Positions 52,226 to 61,090 are shown, numbered from the stretch's first letter. The stretch is 64,000 nt of DNA from Terriglobus roseus DSM 18391 (GCF_000265425.1 NC_018014.1:992001-1056000), one strand, 5' to 3'. Numbers and translations: made by a program. The notes: generated from the sequence alone by a model not told the origin.

Positions 52226-52765
52226 CTAAGCCATGCGGCGGCGGCCGCTGGCCAGCTCGCGCACGTGGTTCAGGAAGATCGACTTCTGCAGCGCATCCAG
52301 GCTCGCTGCGAATCCGGCAATCTCTGCCAGGAACGGGTCTGCGAGGAGGACGGCTGCTTCGTCCTTGTGGCGTGTCCGGGCATCGCGCAGCAGGGCGCTG
52401 ATGTCGACCTGCAGAGCCTTTGCGAGGCGCTCCAGTGACGACAGCGTCGGCATTGCTTTGCCGTTTTCAATCTTGCTGATGTAGGTGCGGGGAACGCCCA
52501 TACGGCCGGCGAGCTGGCGCTGGCTCAGGTTGCGGACGCGGCGCAGATCGCGCACGGCCTGGGCTACCTGGATGCCACTGCCTTCTGACTCCGCTGCCGG
52601 TGGAACGAGCGAGAGCGACGGAGCCGCAACCGGCTCAGGCTCTTCGACGTCCAGGGGCTTGCGGCATTTGCGGCACATGGAGCTTGCCGCGCGAAATTGC
52701 ACCAAGCTGCAGTGGTCGCAGCGCAAGACCTCACGCTGCTCGACGGGCGCCATCATGGTTGCCAT
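52226..52765 (-). CDS. HTH (XRE) transcriptional regulator with N-terminal zinc ribbon
   Basis: 179 residues from ATG 52765, which lies five bases after a TACACA box. Cys16/Cys19 and Cys31/Cys34 form a four-Cys zinc ribbon; a Pro/Ala linker follows, then a helix-turn-helix of the Cro/C1 type (~72-128; LSQRQLAGRMGVPRTYISKIENG), and a helical C terminus (~130-179). The ribbon-HTH fusion is unusual. It sits 132 bases upstream of uppS on the same strand. A metal- or redox-sensing role is possible through the Cys set. Confidence 0.85.
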   Translation of the reverse strand: MATMMAPVEQREVLRCDHCSLVQFRAASSMCRKCRKPLDVEEPEPVAAPSLSLVPPAAESEGSGIQVAQAVRDLRRVRNLSQRQLAGRMGVPRTYISKIENGKAMPTLSSLERLAKALQVDISALLRDARTRHKDEAAVLLADPFLAEIAGFAASLDALQKSIFLNHVRELASGRRRMA

Positions 52766-52932
52766 AGTTGTGTGTAGCGGACGGGTACCAGAGCAAGGCC
52801 CGTATCGCGCACGTCCGATAAAGAACGACCGCGATGTTCCTACTCTGATACCCCGTAGCGAGGTAGTCAAGGGGAATCCGGCTGATTATTAGCGAAAGGC
52901 GGAAAAAAAGGGGAAGAGAACCCAAAGAGTAA

Positions 52933-53559
52933 CTACCCAAGCAGCTCGGCGCTCTGTATACGCTTCACGCCAACTGCGTCCAAGCGGGCTGACATGGCGT
53001 CCATCGTCGCCGGTGCGATGCCGCGCACAGCGTCTTCGATCACTGTGATGTCGAAGCCGAGCGCGACGCCATCCAGGGCGGAGTAGCCCACGCAATAGTC
53101 CCAGGCCACGCCGCAGAGGAAGACGGACGTCAGCCCGCGGTCGCGCAGGTAGCCGGCGAGACCGGTGGACGTCTTATGGTCGTTTTCGAGAAAGGCGGAG
53201 TAGGAGTCGACGTCTTTGCGGAAGCCCTTGCGGACGATCAGATTCGCATGTGGCAGGAAGAGGCTTGGATGGAGTTCGGCTCCCGCAGAGTTCTGCACGG
53301 TGTGGTCCGGCCACAGGGTCTGCGTGCCGTAGCTGGCCTCAATCGTGTCCTCAAAGGGCCGCAGGCCGTGCGTGCTGCTGAAGGAGATGTGCCCGGCAGG
53401 ATGCCAGTCCTGAGTCAGGATGACATCGCGGAAACGCTCGCCAAGCCGGTTGATGATCGGCAGCACGGCATCGCCTTCCGGCACGGCGAGGCTCCCGCCT
53501 GGTAGAAAATCACGCTGGACGTCGATAACAAGAAGGACTTCGCTCGTCGTTTCGCTCAT
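52933..53559 (-). CDS. pncA: Nicotinamidase (PncA-type)
   Basis: 208 residues, isochorismatase fold. Catalytic Asp13 in LLVIDVQRDF, Lys in LIVRKGF and Cys in CGVAWDYCVGYS form the triad, and the metal set is in TQDWHPAGHISF. It converts nicotinamide to nicotinate for NAD salvage and would also activate pyrazinamide. Start is ATG 53559, five bases after TATACG. Divergent from the next gene. Confidence 0.94.
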   Translation of the reverse strand: MSETTSEVLLVIDVQRDFLPGGSLAVPEGDAVLPIINRLGERFRDVILTQDWHPAGHISFSSTHGLRPFEDTIEASYGTQTLWPDHTVQNSAGAELHPSLFLPHANLIVRKGFRKDVDSYSAFLENDHKTSTGLAGYLRDRGLTSVFLCGVAWDYCVGYSALDGVALGFDITVIEDAVRGIAPATMDAMSARLDAVGVKRIQSAELLG

Positions 53560-53624
53560 ACACTCGTATAGCAACACACAACAGATTTCACCAGGGCCCA
53601 GCCGGCCTGCATCGGACCAGTCAC

Positions 53625-53960
53625 ATGCGTCAACCTTCCGCCCTTCTGTTCCTGCTCGCCTGCATCCTGGCAGCGCCGACGCTGGTTCACCGCAGTGCCG
53701 CCCAGGAGCACTGTGAGAGCGTGGGTGTTACTCCGGACGGCGGTGTCTTCGGCGGCGTGTTCGATGATTCTGCCTCTGCATGTGCGGCCATTACGCCGCC
53801 TCAGCCGGCTTGGATGAGCGGGATGGAGTTTCTGGCGGTGCTGAGCTTTGCCGGTGGTGCAATCACGGGCGGGCTTGCGTTGCGCGATCGCCGTCGCGAA
53901 GCGGCGTTGCTGCGCGGTGCCGGTATCTACGCCTACGAGGACGATCTGCCACGCAGATAG
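53625..53960 (+). CDS. Small exported or membrane protein, 111 aa
   Basis: Signal-like N terminus (PSALLFLLACILAAPTLVHRSAAQ), a Gly/Asp-rich middle with two Cys, and a second hydrophobic helix (MEFLAVLSFAGGAITGGLAL) followed by basic residues. It may be a single-pass membrane protein with the N-terminal half outside. No family recognised; followed after 36 bases by the thioesterase. Confidence 0.65.
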   Translation: MRQPSALLFLLACILAAPTLVHRSAAQEHCESVGVTPDGGVFGGVFDDSASACAAITPPQPAWMSGMEFLAVLSFAGGAITGGLALRDRRREAALLRGAGIYAYEDDLPRR

Positions 53961-53996
53961 CCGTCGTGCCCGGCGCTGCAACGCTACACTGGATGG

Positions 53997-54443
53997 ATGC
54001 CACCATCTCAAGCCTCCACACGCTTCCACGCAGAGGCCCGCATTCGCGTTCGGTATGCCGAGACAGATCAGATGGGCGTGGTCTATCACGCAAACTATCT
54101 GATCTGGTTCGAAGTCGGGCGCGTGGAACTCATGCGCTCGCAGGGACTTGCCTACGCTGATCTGGAGAAGGAATACGGCGTGATGATCGCAGTGGTCGGT
54201 GCGGAAGTCCGCTACCGCTTTCCAGCGCGTTACGACGACGAAGTCGCCATCCGCACCAGCGTTGCGTCCATGCGTGGACCGCTGCTGAAGATGGCGTACC
54301 GTGTGGTTCGCGTGGAAGACGAGAAGCTGCTGTGTGAGGGAACTACGACCCATGTGGTGGTCGACCGCAGCATGAGCCGTGCGTCGCTGCCTCCGGCGTA
54401 CGCGGCTGCCTTCCGAGCGTTACTCGATTCTTCGACGGACTAA
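53997..54443 (+). CDS. Acyl-CoA thioesterase, YbgC/4-HBT family
   Basis: 148 residues of hot-dog fold. RVRYAETDQMGVVYHANYLIWFEVGRVELMR contains the catalytic Asp and the family pattern. YbgC-type enzymes hydrolyse short acyl-CoAs and in proteobacteria accompany Tol-Pal; no tol genes are nearby. A TACACT box is six bases before the ATG. Short tail Pro/Ala-rich. Confidence 0.93.
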   Translation: MPPSQASTRFHAEARIRVRYAETDQMGVVYHANYLIWFEVGRVELMRSQGLAYADLEKEYGVMIAVVGAEVRYRFPARYDDEVAIRTSVASMRGPLLKMAYRVVRVEDEKLLCEGTTTHVVVDRSMSRASLPPAYAAAFRALLDSSTD

Positions 54444-54617
54444 GGCGCTCTGCCTATCGGTAAAGTTGCGCCGTTATTCGCTTGGCGCGAATCGACACAA
54501 CGCAGCTTATCGCTGAAAATGCTGGCGCTTCCCGCCTCTTATAGGGCTTGCACGATGAGACGACGATTCTCTTCCAGATCATCAGGGGGAAGGAGTCTGC
54601 ACTCCACACGGACGAAA

Positions 54618-54899
54618 CTATGCCGTTGTGTTGACGAGATCCCGCAGCTCTTTGGATGGTTTGAAGTAGGGGACGCGCTTTGCGGGTACATCAACCTTCT
54701 CACCCGTTTTGGGGTTGCGGCCGGTGCGGGAATTGCGCTGGCGTGTCCGGAATGAGCCAAATCCGCGGATTTCTACCTTGTCGTCGGCGCGCAGCGCTTC
54801 CATGACGCCTTCAAAGAAGGTCTCGACGATGACTTCGCCATCGCGTCGTGTCAGATCGCCTGACGCCGTTACCTGATCAACGAGTTCTGCCTTCGTCAT
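54618..54899 (-). CDS. hup: HU/IHF-family DNA-binding protein
   Basis: 93 residues: MTKAELVDQVT, VEIRGFGSFRTRQRNSRTGRNPKTGEKVDVPAKRVPYFKPSKELRDLV. The beta-arm with RNPKTGE is intact. Nucleoid architectural protein, homo- or heterodimer. Start after AGGAG. It is divergent from the glycosyltransferase; the 174 bases on its other side (54444-54617) contain nothing I can name. Confidence 0.95.
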   Translation of the reverse strand: MTKAELVDQVTASGDLTRRDGEVIVETFFEGVMEALRADDKVEIRGFGSFRTRQRNSRTGRNPKTGEKVDVPAKRVPYFKPSKELRDLVNTTA

Positions 54900-55134
54900 C
54901 TTTGGATCGCTCTCCTGGGTATCTGCGTGAGTTTGTGCGTCACAGACCGCGCGGATGGTTGGAGTTTACACCGGGGCCGAAAGCGGAGAGATGGAAACTG
55001 TGAAACGAACTTAACCGTCTGTTCATTTGTCGTGTCTCTGACGTATTATTGTCCGCGTTCGCGCCCCTCGCCTGCATCTATGTGGATGCAGGCATGACGC
55101 CCAGCCACAGAGTTTCCGAGAGATAAGTTCAGCC

Positions 55135-55971
55135 ATGCCGCACCACGTAAGCATCATCATTCCGGCGTACAACGAGAGGGAGCGAATCGGGCAGACACTC
55201 GAACGAATCCTGGAGTGCGTCGAGCGCAGAAAATGGAACGCCGAAGTCCTGGTCGTCGACGACGGCTCGACCGATGGCACCCTCGAGATCGTCGATGGTT
55301 TCATGGAGCGGGACAGCCGCGTCAATCTCCTAAGGAATCCAAGCAACCGCGGCAAGGGCTACTCCGTGCGCAACGGCTTGCTGCAGGCGCTGGGTGATGT
55401 GGTGATGTTCACCGACGCAGACCTCTCCGCACCGATTGAAGAAGCGGAACTGCTCTTCGACGCCATTCGCGATGGCGCCGATGTCGCGATTGGTTCGCGA
55501 TGGCTCGATCGTCAGCGTCAGACCACACATCAGCCTCTCTATCGCCGGTTCTTCGGTCGGTGTTTCAACGCAGTCACTCGCGTCGTTATGGGACTTCCTT
55601 ATGCCGACACCCAGTGCGGCTTTAAGGCGTTCCGCCGTCCGGCTGCCCAGATTATCTTCCGCCTGCAGCGGATTGAACGGTGGGGCTTCGACCCGGAGAT
55701 CCTGTTCATTGCGCGCCGTCTCCACTTTCGCGTGAAGGAAGTGCCGGTGACGTGGGGGCACGATGAGCGGTCGAAGATCAGCTATTTGCGTGATGGCGCC
55801 AAAATGCTGGAAGATATGGCGCGCATTCGTAGCAACAGCGTGCGCGGACGCTACGAGGCAGCGATCGCTGCCATGAAGGACATCAGCCGGATCGTTACGG
55901 CACGTAGCTCCGGCGAGCGACCTGCAGTCTCGGCTCACGTCGTGGGCACGACAGGTGCAGTTAGCAACTAG
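55135..55971 (+). CDS. Family 2 glycosyltransferase (polyprenyl-phosphate/dolichyl-phosphate glucosyltransferase-like)
   Basis: 278 residues. VSIIIPAYNERERIGQTLE, DDGSTDGT, the metal-binding DADLS and the QxxRW-like region in QRIERWGFDPEIL define the GT2 catalytic domain; the DPM1/ALG5-like branch is suggested by SNRGKGYSVRNGLL. It would transfer glucose or a related sugar to a lipid phosphate at the cytosolic face. There is no membrane helix, so it must associate peripherally. Ends at a hairpin. Confidence 0.9.
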   Translation: MPHHVSIIIPAYNERERIGQTLERILECVERRKWNAEVLVVDDGSTDGTLEIVDGFMERDSRVNLLRNPSNRGKGYSVRNGLLQALGDVVMFTDADLSAPIEEAELLFDAIRDGADVAIGSRWLDRQRQTTHQPLYRRFFGRCFNAVTRVVMGLPYADTQCGFKAFRRPAAQIIFRLQRIERWGFDPEILFIARRLHFRVKEVPVTWGHDERSKISYLRDGAKMLEDMARIRSNSVRGRYEAAIAAMKDISRIVTARSSGERPAVSAHVVGTTGAVSN

Positions 55972-55995
55972 CTCAGGGGCATGTCTACCGAAAGG

Positions 55996-56019
55996 AGCCG
56001 CGCGAAAGCGCGGCTTTTT
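55996..56019 (+). terminator. Intrinsic terminator after the GT2 gene
   Basis: AGCCGCGC, GAAA tetraloop, GCGCGGCT, TTTTT: perfect stem and T-run. Confidence 0.9.
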
Positions 56020-56100
56020 CGTGGGGCCACCTTTGTCGCTTACTGCTGCTTAGGTCTAGGACATTTGACACATGTCACTCCGTGTCGAACACTCGAATTA

Positions 56101-57015
56101 ATGCTTCGCTCCTTGCTGATCGCCCTCTCTCAGAACTCCTCCTTACGCAGTGTTATGGAAAGCTCATCGCCGGGCCGTAAGGTCTCCGGGCGATTCGTCG
56201 CGGGAACAACCGTTGCGGATGCACTTCGCGTGACACGTGAGCTGAATGCACAGGGTTTTGCGGTCACCGCGGATTCGCTGGGTGAGAGCGTGCGGTCGGA
56301 GGGAGAGGCTCGCGCTGCTGCCGACATCTATCACCAGCTGCTGGATGCGATCGCTGCCGAGGGAATGAATGCCAATGTTTCGGTGAAGCTGACGGGCGTT
56401 GGCATGGATGTGTCGCCGGAACTGGCGGAGTCTACCACCGGTGGGATCGTGGAACACGCTGCGCAGCTTGGCAATTTTGTGCGGATCGACATGGAAGGCA
56501 CGCCGTACACGGAGGCGACCATCGCCCTGACGGAGCGGCTGCATGCGGCATATCCGGGCGCAGTTGGCGCGGTTCTGCAGGCTTACCTGTACCGGACAGC
56601 GGACGACACTGCGCGGTTGCTGCGGCAGGGTATTCGCATCCGTCTGTGCAAGGGCGCCTACAAGGAGCCGGGTAACCTGGCGTTTCCGCAGAAGTCAGAC
56701 GTGGATGCGAACTACGTGAAGCTGATGAAGATGATGCTGCCGTCGGGCGTCTTCTGTGGCATTGCGACGCATGACACGGCAATGGTGGCGGCGACGGAGC
56801 AGTTCGCGAAGGAACAGGGCATCGACCACAGCGCCTTTGAATTCCAGATGCTCTACGGCGTTCAGCGCGAGCTGCAGCGTGACCTGGTGAAGCGGGGATT
56901 CGGCGTGCGAGTGTATCTGCCGTTCGGTACCGACTGGTATCCGTACTTCATGCGACGGCTGGCGGAACGGCCTGCGAACGTATTGTTTCTGGCGAAGAAC
57001 TTCTTCAAGATCTAG
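56101..57015 (+). CDS. Proline dehydrogenase, monofunctional
   Basis: 304 residues. The FAD-binding (beta/alpha)8 barrel is shown by NVSVKLTGVGMDVSPELA, FVRIDMEGTPYTEATI, GAVLQAYLYRTADDTARL, RIRLCKGAYKEP, IATHDTAMV and VRVYLPFGTDWYPYFMRRLAERPAN, which matches monofunctional PRODH. First step of proline breakdown to glutamate. No P5C dehydrogenase gene is adjacent. ATG 56101 chosen; the frame extends upstream through the terminator, which argues against an earlier start. Confidence 0.94.
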   Translation: MLRSLLIALSQNSSLRSVMESSSPGRKVSGRFVAGTTVADALRVTRELNAQGFAVTADSLGESVRSEGEARAAADIYHQLLDAIAAEGMNANVSVKLTGVGMDVSPELAESTTGGIVEHAAQLGNFVRIDMEGTPYTEATIALTERLHAAYPGAVGAVLQAYLYRTADDTARLLRQGIRIRLCKGAYKEPGNLAFPQKSDVDANYVKLMKMMLPSGVFCGIATHDTAMVAATEQFAKEQGIDHSAFEFQMLYGVQRELQRDLVKRGFGVRVYLPFGTDWYPYFMRRLAERPANVLFLAKNFFKI

Positions 57016-57087
57016 GCTCGATGCCCGTCAGAGGCGGAGCTAAACTTTTTTACAGATGGCGCACTTTAGCCGAACCTTTGTGCGGGA

Positions 57088-57975
57088 ATGCACGTCTTTG
57101 ACAGTGTGAATCCCAAGCCTCTGTTGAAGCGTGTCGCCAGTCTGGCAGTCGCGGTGTCGTGCCTCGGCGTTTCGCTGGTGCATGCGCAGACGAATCGCGC
57201 TGCGATGCCTGGGAGCACCGCCGGTCACGTTCCGACGCTTTCGGCTTCGCTTGCCCGCGAGATCGCAGGAGCGGATATGCCATCGATCTCAAGCTCCAGA
57301 GCTGTGGATGATGGCCTTCCAGATGACCCTTCGGTGCCGGTGCAGGAGTCGGTTCATCCAGATGCGAAGCAGCCGGCGGATGATCGCGGTGTGCAGACCA
57401 AGCGCATTCTGGGCATCATGCCGAACTTTTCTTCGGTCTCTGCCGACGAGCGGCTGCCGAAACTCACTCCAAAAGACAAGTTCGTGATCGCGGGTAAGAA
57501 CACATTCGATTACTCGTCCTTCTTCATCGCGGCTATCCAGGCGGGTGTTGCGATGAACGGTGCGTCCTACCCAGAGTTCCATCAGGGTGTCGCTGGGTAT
57601 GGACGTTATTACTGGCATACGCTGGCTGATACTGCGGACGAGAACTTCATGGTGGGCGGATTGTTCCCGGTTGTCTTCCGGCAGGATCCGCGCTTCTACA
57701 CGCTGGGGCACGGCAGCTTTGGACATCGTGCGCTGTATGCTGCTTCGCGGGTGATCATCTCGCGGTCGGACGCGGGCAATCCGATGCCGAACTTCTCAGA
57801 AATCGTTGGCGCGGGTGCTGCTGCCGGCGTGTCGTCGCTCTACTATCCGACGCACTACCGCACCTGGACGAAGGTCGGGCAGAAGTGGCTGACAAGCTCA
57901 GTAATTGACGGTGCGAACTTCACCTTCAAGGAGTTCTGGCCGACGATCAATCACAAGGTCTTCCACACGCACTAA
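57088..57975 (+). CDS. Secreted acidobacterial protein, paralogue of 974-1909
   Basis: 295 residues; signal peptide (VASLAVAVSCLGVSLVHAQ), low-complexity linker, then the domain with RILGIMPNFSSVSA, FPVVFRQDPRFYTLG, SLYYPTHYR and FTFKEFWPTI shared with the protein near position 1000. Likely exported. Ends four bases into the convergent glycosyltransferase gene (TAA/TTA overlap). Function unknown. Confidence 0.75.
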   Translation: MHVFDSVNPKPLLKRVASLAVAVSCLGVSLVHAQTNRAAMPGSTAGHVPTLSASLAREIAGADMPSISSSRAVDDGLPDDPSVPVQESVHPDAKQPADDRGVQTKRILGIMPNFSSVSADERLPKLTPKDKFVIAGKNTFDYSSFFIAAIQAGVAMNGASYPEFHQGVAGYGRYYWHTLADTADENFMVGGLFPVVFRQDPRFYTLGHGSFGHRALYAASRVIISRSDAGNPMPNFSEIVGAGAAAGVSSLYYPTHYRTWTKVGQKWLTSSVIDGANFTFKEFWPTINHKVFHTH

Positions 57976-58811
57976 GGGCGTGGCTGCGCGGCGGTTGTGG
58001 CCGCGTGCTTGCGCGCCTCCCACACCTTCACGTACTTCCAATGCGCGTAGACGGCGTGGTTGAGGTGAAAGATCAGGCCTTCTGCACCGTCGAGGAAGCC
58101 GCCGCGGAAGATGTAGTTCTTCAGCCAGCCGAAGAATGGATTTGCGATGGACTGGAAGAGCAGCGCGGCTGATGAGGTCTTGGACTTGCGCCGGCTGAGG
58201 GCTACGACGGTGCCGGTGCTGTACTCGTTCATGTGGTCGAGGTAGTTGGCGAAGTCGGGATAGCCGTAGTGCTCCAGGTGCGCGCGCAGATGGCCCTTGT
58301 CTGCGTTGTACTGAGGCGTGCCGTGCGGGCCGATGCTCTCGTCTACGGTGGCCATGCCGCGGCGGAAGAGGCGGAGCTTCTCGTCAGGGAAGAGGCCGCC
58401 GTGACGCATCCAGCGAGTTATGAAGATGTTGAGGCGCGGGATCCAGAAAGCGTTAAAAGCGGATGTGGCGACGGTGCTCTGAATCTCCGTTGCGAGTTCG
58501 GGTGTGACGACTTCATCGGCGTCGAGTAAGAGGATCCAGTCGCCGGTGCACTGCGCGATAGCAATGTTCTTCTGCTCGGCGTGGCCGCGGAAGTCGCGGT
58601 TGTAGCTATGCTTTGCGCCGTATTCCACCGCGATCTGCGGGGAGCGATCTTTCGATCCGGAGTCGACGATGATGATCTCATCAACCCAACCCTGTAACGC
58701 GGCAAGAGTGCGCGGGAGGTTCTTCTCTTCGTTGGTTGCGATCATGGCGACGGAGATAGTTGGCCGCAATGTTTCGCTCGTCGACACGGGTTGTTGTGTA
58801 AGTAAATCCAC
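57972..58811 (-). CDS. Family 2 glycosyltransferase, WaaE/KdtX-like
   Basis: 279 residues from GTG 58811, seven bases after a TAGACT box; the longer frame runs into the divergent gene. Features: ISVAMIATNEEKNLPRTL, IIIVDSGSKDRS, DADEVVTPEL, and a WMRHGGLFPDEKLRLFRRG region typical of LPS beta-1,4-glucosyltransferases of the WaaE family. The C-terminal segment includes an amphipathic membrane-binding portion (FLDGAEGLIFHLNHAVYAHWKYVKVW). Likely adds a sugar to lipid A/core or another envelope glycolipid. Confidence 0.88.
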   Translation of the reverse strand: MDLLTQQPVSTSETLRPTISVAMIATNEEKNLPRTLAALQGWVDEIIIVDSGSKDRSPQIAVEYGAKHSYNRDFRGHAEQKNIAIAQCTGDWILLLDADEVVTPELATEIQSTVATSAFNAFWIPRLNIFITRWMRHGGLFPDEKLRLFRRGMATVDESIGPHGTPQYNADKGHLRAHLEHYGYPDFANYLDHMNEYSTGTVVALSRRKSKTSSAALLFQSIANPFFGWLKNYIFRGGFLDGAEGLIFHLNHAVYAHWKYVKVWEARKHAATTAAQPRP

Positions 58812-58885
58812 CGGCCTGAGTCTAAAGCAAAGTGGTACCTTAGCGGCGAGCGACTTACTGAGAGATCGAAGAAGGGACCTACGCG

Positions 58886-59686
58886 ATGGCAACGATTCCG
58901 CACCTTCCCGATGAAGCTCTGCCTGCGGACCGCACGGTGCCGCTGCATGTGGTGCCGGGTGCGACGATCGATCTGCATCGGAAGCATTCGCTCGCGGTGC
59001 GGTGGATGCACTGGATCAACTTTCCTTTGTTGTTCACGATGATCTATAGCGGGCTGCTGATCTATTGGGCTGACTCAATTCCGGCGAGCGGACATTTGAG
59101 TGCGGTGTACCGCGTGGGCTTTGGGCACTGGACGCTTTTCCGTTTGTTCCCGCAGAGTTGGTATGCGGCTGTGGGGATGCAGTACAAGGTGCCCAATGGC
59201 TTGGGGTATCACTTCTTCTTCATGTGGCTGTTTGCTTTGAACGGCATTGCCTACGTAGCTTACTTAACTATTTCTGGTGAGTGGCGGACGCTGGTGCCGC
59301 CGCTGAATGATCTGGGAAAGGCTCTCCGCGATGCGTGGGGCGTGGTGTTGTTCGATTTGCATCTGCGCAAGGAAGAGCCGCGGCGCAAGAAGTACAACGC
59401 TGCGCAGAAGTTCGCTTATACCGGCACGATTGTTATGGGTGGGGTGATGCTGGTTACTGGGTTTGCTATTTATAAGCCGACTTCGGCGCACTGGTTGACG
59501 TCGCTTTGTGGCGGTTATGAGATGGCGCGGTGGCTGCATTTCTGGACGACGATGGCGTTTTTAGGCTTCTTTGTGATCCATGTGGTGCAGGTGGTGATGG
59601 CGGGCTGGAACAACTTTCGCAGCATGGTGACGGGTGTAGAAGTGCAGCCAGCGGGGCGTTCCGGGGTGGAGGAAGTCCATGATTGA
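58886..59686 (+). CDS. Cytochrome b (Ni-hydrogenase/b561-type) membrane subunit
   Basis: 266 residues, four membrane helices. His pairs suit two b-type hemes: KHSLAVRWMHWINF in the first helix, GYHFFFMWLFALNG in the second and MARWLHFWTTMAFLGFFVIHVVQV in the last. It should carry electrons between the quinone pool and the molybdoprotein encoded next, with which it overlaps by eight bases. The ATG follows GAAGGGACC. The layout resembles the MsrQ/cyt b partners of periplasmic molybdoenzymes. Confidence 0.92.
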   Translation: MATIPHLPDEALPADRTVPLHVVPGATIDLHRKHSLAVRWMHWINFPLLFTMIYSGLLIYWADSIPASGHLSAVYRVGFGHWTLFRLFPQSWYAAVGMQYKVPNGLGYHFFFMWLFALNGIAYVAYLTISGEWRTLVPPLNDLGKALRDAWGVVLFDLHLRKEEPRRKKYNAAQKFAYTGTIVMGGVMLVTGFAIYKPTSAHWLTSLCGGYEMARWLHFWTTMAFLGFFVIHVVQVVMAGWNNFRSMVTGVEVQPAGRSGVEEVHD

Positions 59687-60647
59687 ATCGTCTCAGTCAC
59701 GAACACCGGAAGAACTGGACGAAGAGGTCCGTCGGATCCTGCATGCGCGGACCCGGAGGTCGTTTTTGATTGGCGGAGCGGCGGCTCTGGCCGGTGTCGG
59801 ACTTTACGAGGTGCTGTATCGTGCGAAGGCCGTCAACGAGTTGCAGTGGCCGTTGCGCGAGGCGCATGAGGCGAACCGTTCGCTGACGAATGCGCTGTTT
59901 GGGCAGCGCGTGCTGGCGCCGACGTACAAGGCTTCGGAGGTGACGGGGCTTCGCATCAATGGTGATTTCGGAATCGATACGGGACTGATTGAGAGTTCGT
60001 GGGGGCTGCAGCTTGTTGGGCTGGACCGGCCGCAGCAGTATCGGCAGTTCATGCCGGATGTGGATCTGTGGGAGTACCGCTCGAAGGATGATTACCAGGC
60101 ACCGACGGAGTCGCAGGAGCCTGATGTGAAGGGTAAGGGGCCGGGTTCTTCGAAGGCGCCGGCCGCCATTCCGCATATGCAGGAGAGCACGGGAGTGACG
60201 GCGTCGGCCGATGCTGTGCCCGGTATTGTTTTGCGGCTGGAGGATCTGAAGAAGCTGCCTTATACGGAGCAGATCACGCAGTTCAAATGCGTGGAGGGCT
60301 GGAGCCAGATTGTGCGTTGGGGTGGGGTGCGTTTCAGCGATCTGTTGCGGGCTTATCCGCCGGCGAACATCGATGGCGGTCCGCCGAAGTTTGTGACGAT
60401 GGAGACGTCAAATGGCGAGTACAACGCGTCGTTTGATATGCCGTCGCTGATGCATCCGCAGACGTTGCTCTGTTACTCGATGGATGGCGTGCCGCTGCAG
60501 ATTGCGCATGGCGCGCCGGTTCGGCTGGCGATGCCATTGAAGTATGGGTACAAGCAGATCAAGTCGATTGCGAGCCTTACCTTCAGCAACGTGCGTACGC
60601 CGGATTACTGGGAGAAGCTGGGGTATGACTGGTATGCGGGGCTTTAG
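59679..60647 (+). CDS. Tat-exported molybdopterin-dependent oxidoreductase (sulfite oxidase family)
   Basis: 322 residues. Twin-arginine leader (RTRRSFLIGGAAALAGVGLYEVL) precedes a sulfite-oxidase-type domain. The molybdenum-ligating Cys is probably Cys204 in TQFKCVEGWSQ; GAPVRLAMPLKYGYKQIKSI is the pterin-binding block. It likely works in the periplasm with the membrane cytochrome b encoded in overlap. MsrP-like repair of oxidised methionine or sulfite-related chemistry are both possible. A ~70-residue Lys/Pro/Ser-rich segment near 130-180 is not typical of MsrP. Confidence 0.9.
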   Translation: MIESSQSRTPEELDEEVRRILHARTRRSFLIGGAAALAGVGLYEVLYRAKAVNELQWPLREAHEANRSLTNALFGQRVLAPTYKASEVTGLRINGDFGIDTGLIESSWGLQLVGLDRPQQYRQFMPDVDLWEYRSKDDYQAPTESQEPDVKGKGPGSSKAPAAIPHMQESTGVTASADAVPGIVLRLEDLKKLPYTEQITQFKCVEGWSQIVRWGGVRFSDLLRAYPPANIDGGPPKFVTMETSNGEYNASFDMPSLMHPQTLLCYSMDGVPLQIAHGAPVRLAMPLKYGYKQIKSIASLTFSNVRTPDYWEKLGYDWYAGL

Positions 60648-60992
60648 CTAGGCTGCGGCGTCGAGTTGTTCTTCGAGGGCTCGCAGTTCCCAGGCGTACT
60701 CCTCGGCGGGGAGTTCGGCGAGGATGGAGCGGAGTTCGCGTGCGAGTGTGGCGGTGGTGCGCTTGTTCTTGCGCGCGGCGTGGAGCAGGGTGCAGAGTTC
60801 GTCCTCGTGCTGGGCGATGCAGCGTACTGTGTGGAGCAGGGTGTCGAGGCGATCTGCCAGCCCTGCCGGCTGCGGTGACGCGGGCTTCTTTGCGGTGGCC
60901 TTCGTTGTCTTGCCTGCTGCCTTCTTTGCTGCCTTTGGTGCTGTTTTTGCTGCAGTCTTCACTGACCTCTTTGCCGCGTTCGTCTTCGCCAT
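60648..60992 (-). CDS. Histone H1-like basic protein, 114 aa
   Basis: Residues 1-45 are an Ala/Lys/Thr/Pro-rich tail (AKTNAAKRSVKTAAKTAPKAAKKAAGKTTKATAKK) like bacterial H1 homologues; residues 46-114 form an acidic-amphipathic helical domain (LADRLDTLLHTVRCIAQHEDELCTLLH). The tail should bind DNA non-specifically; the helical part may dimerise. Its stop abuts the stop of the molybdoenzyme gene with no space. No catalytic motif. Confidence 0.78.
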   Translation of the reverse strand: MAKTNAAKRSVKTAAKTAPKAAKKAAGKTTKATAKKPASPQPAGLADRLDTLLHTVRCIAQHEDELCTLLHAARKNKRTTATLARELRSILAELPAEEYAWELRALEEQLDAAA

Positions 60993-61090
60993 ATCTTCTC
61001 TGATGCAGTAAGCGCGTGGAAATTTTCTCTGGTGCGCAAAGCGCAGAGGAATCTTTCCTGATGCGCCAGATGGTGGGAATGTTCCGTGGC

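Noticed and set aside
55981..56100. Upstream extension of proline dehydrogenase
   Set aside because: It would run through the hairpin terminator of the preceding gene and lacks family-like sequence.
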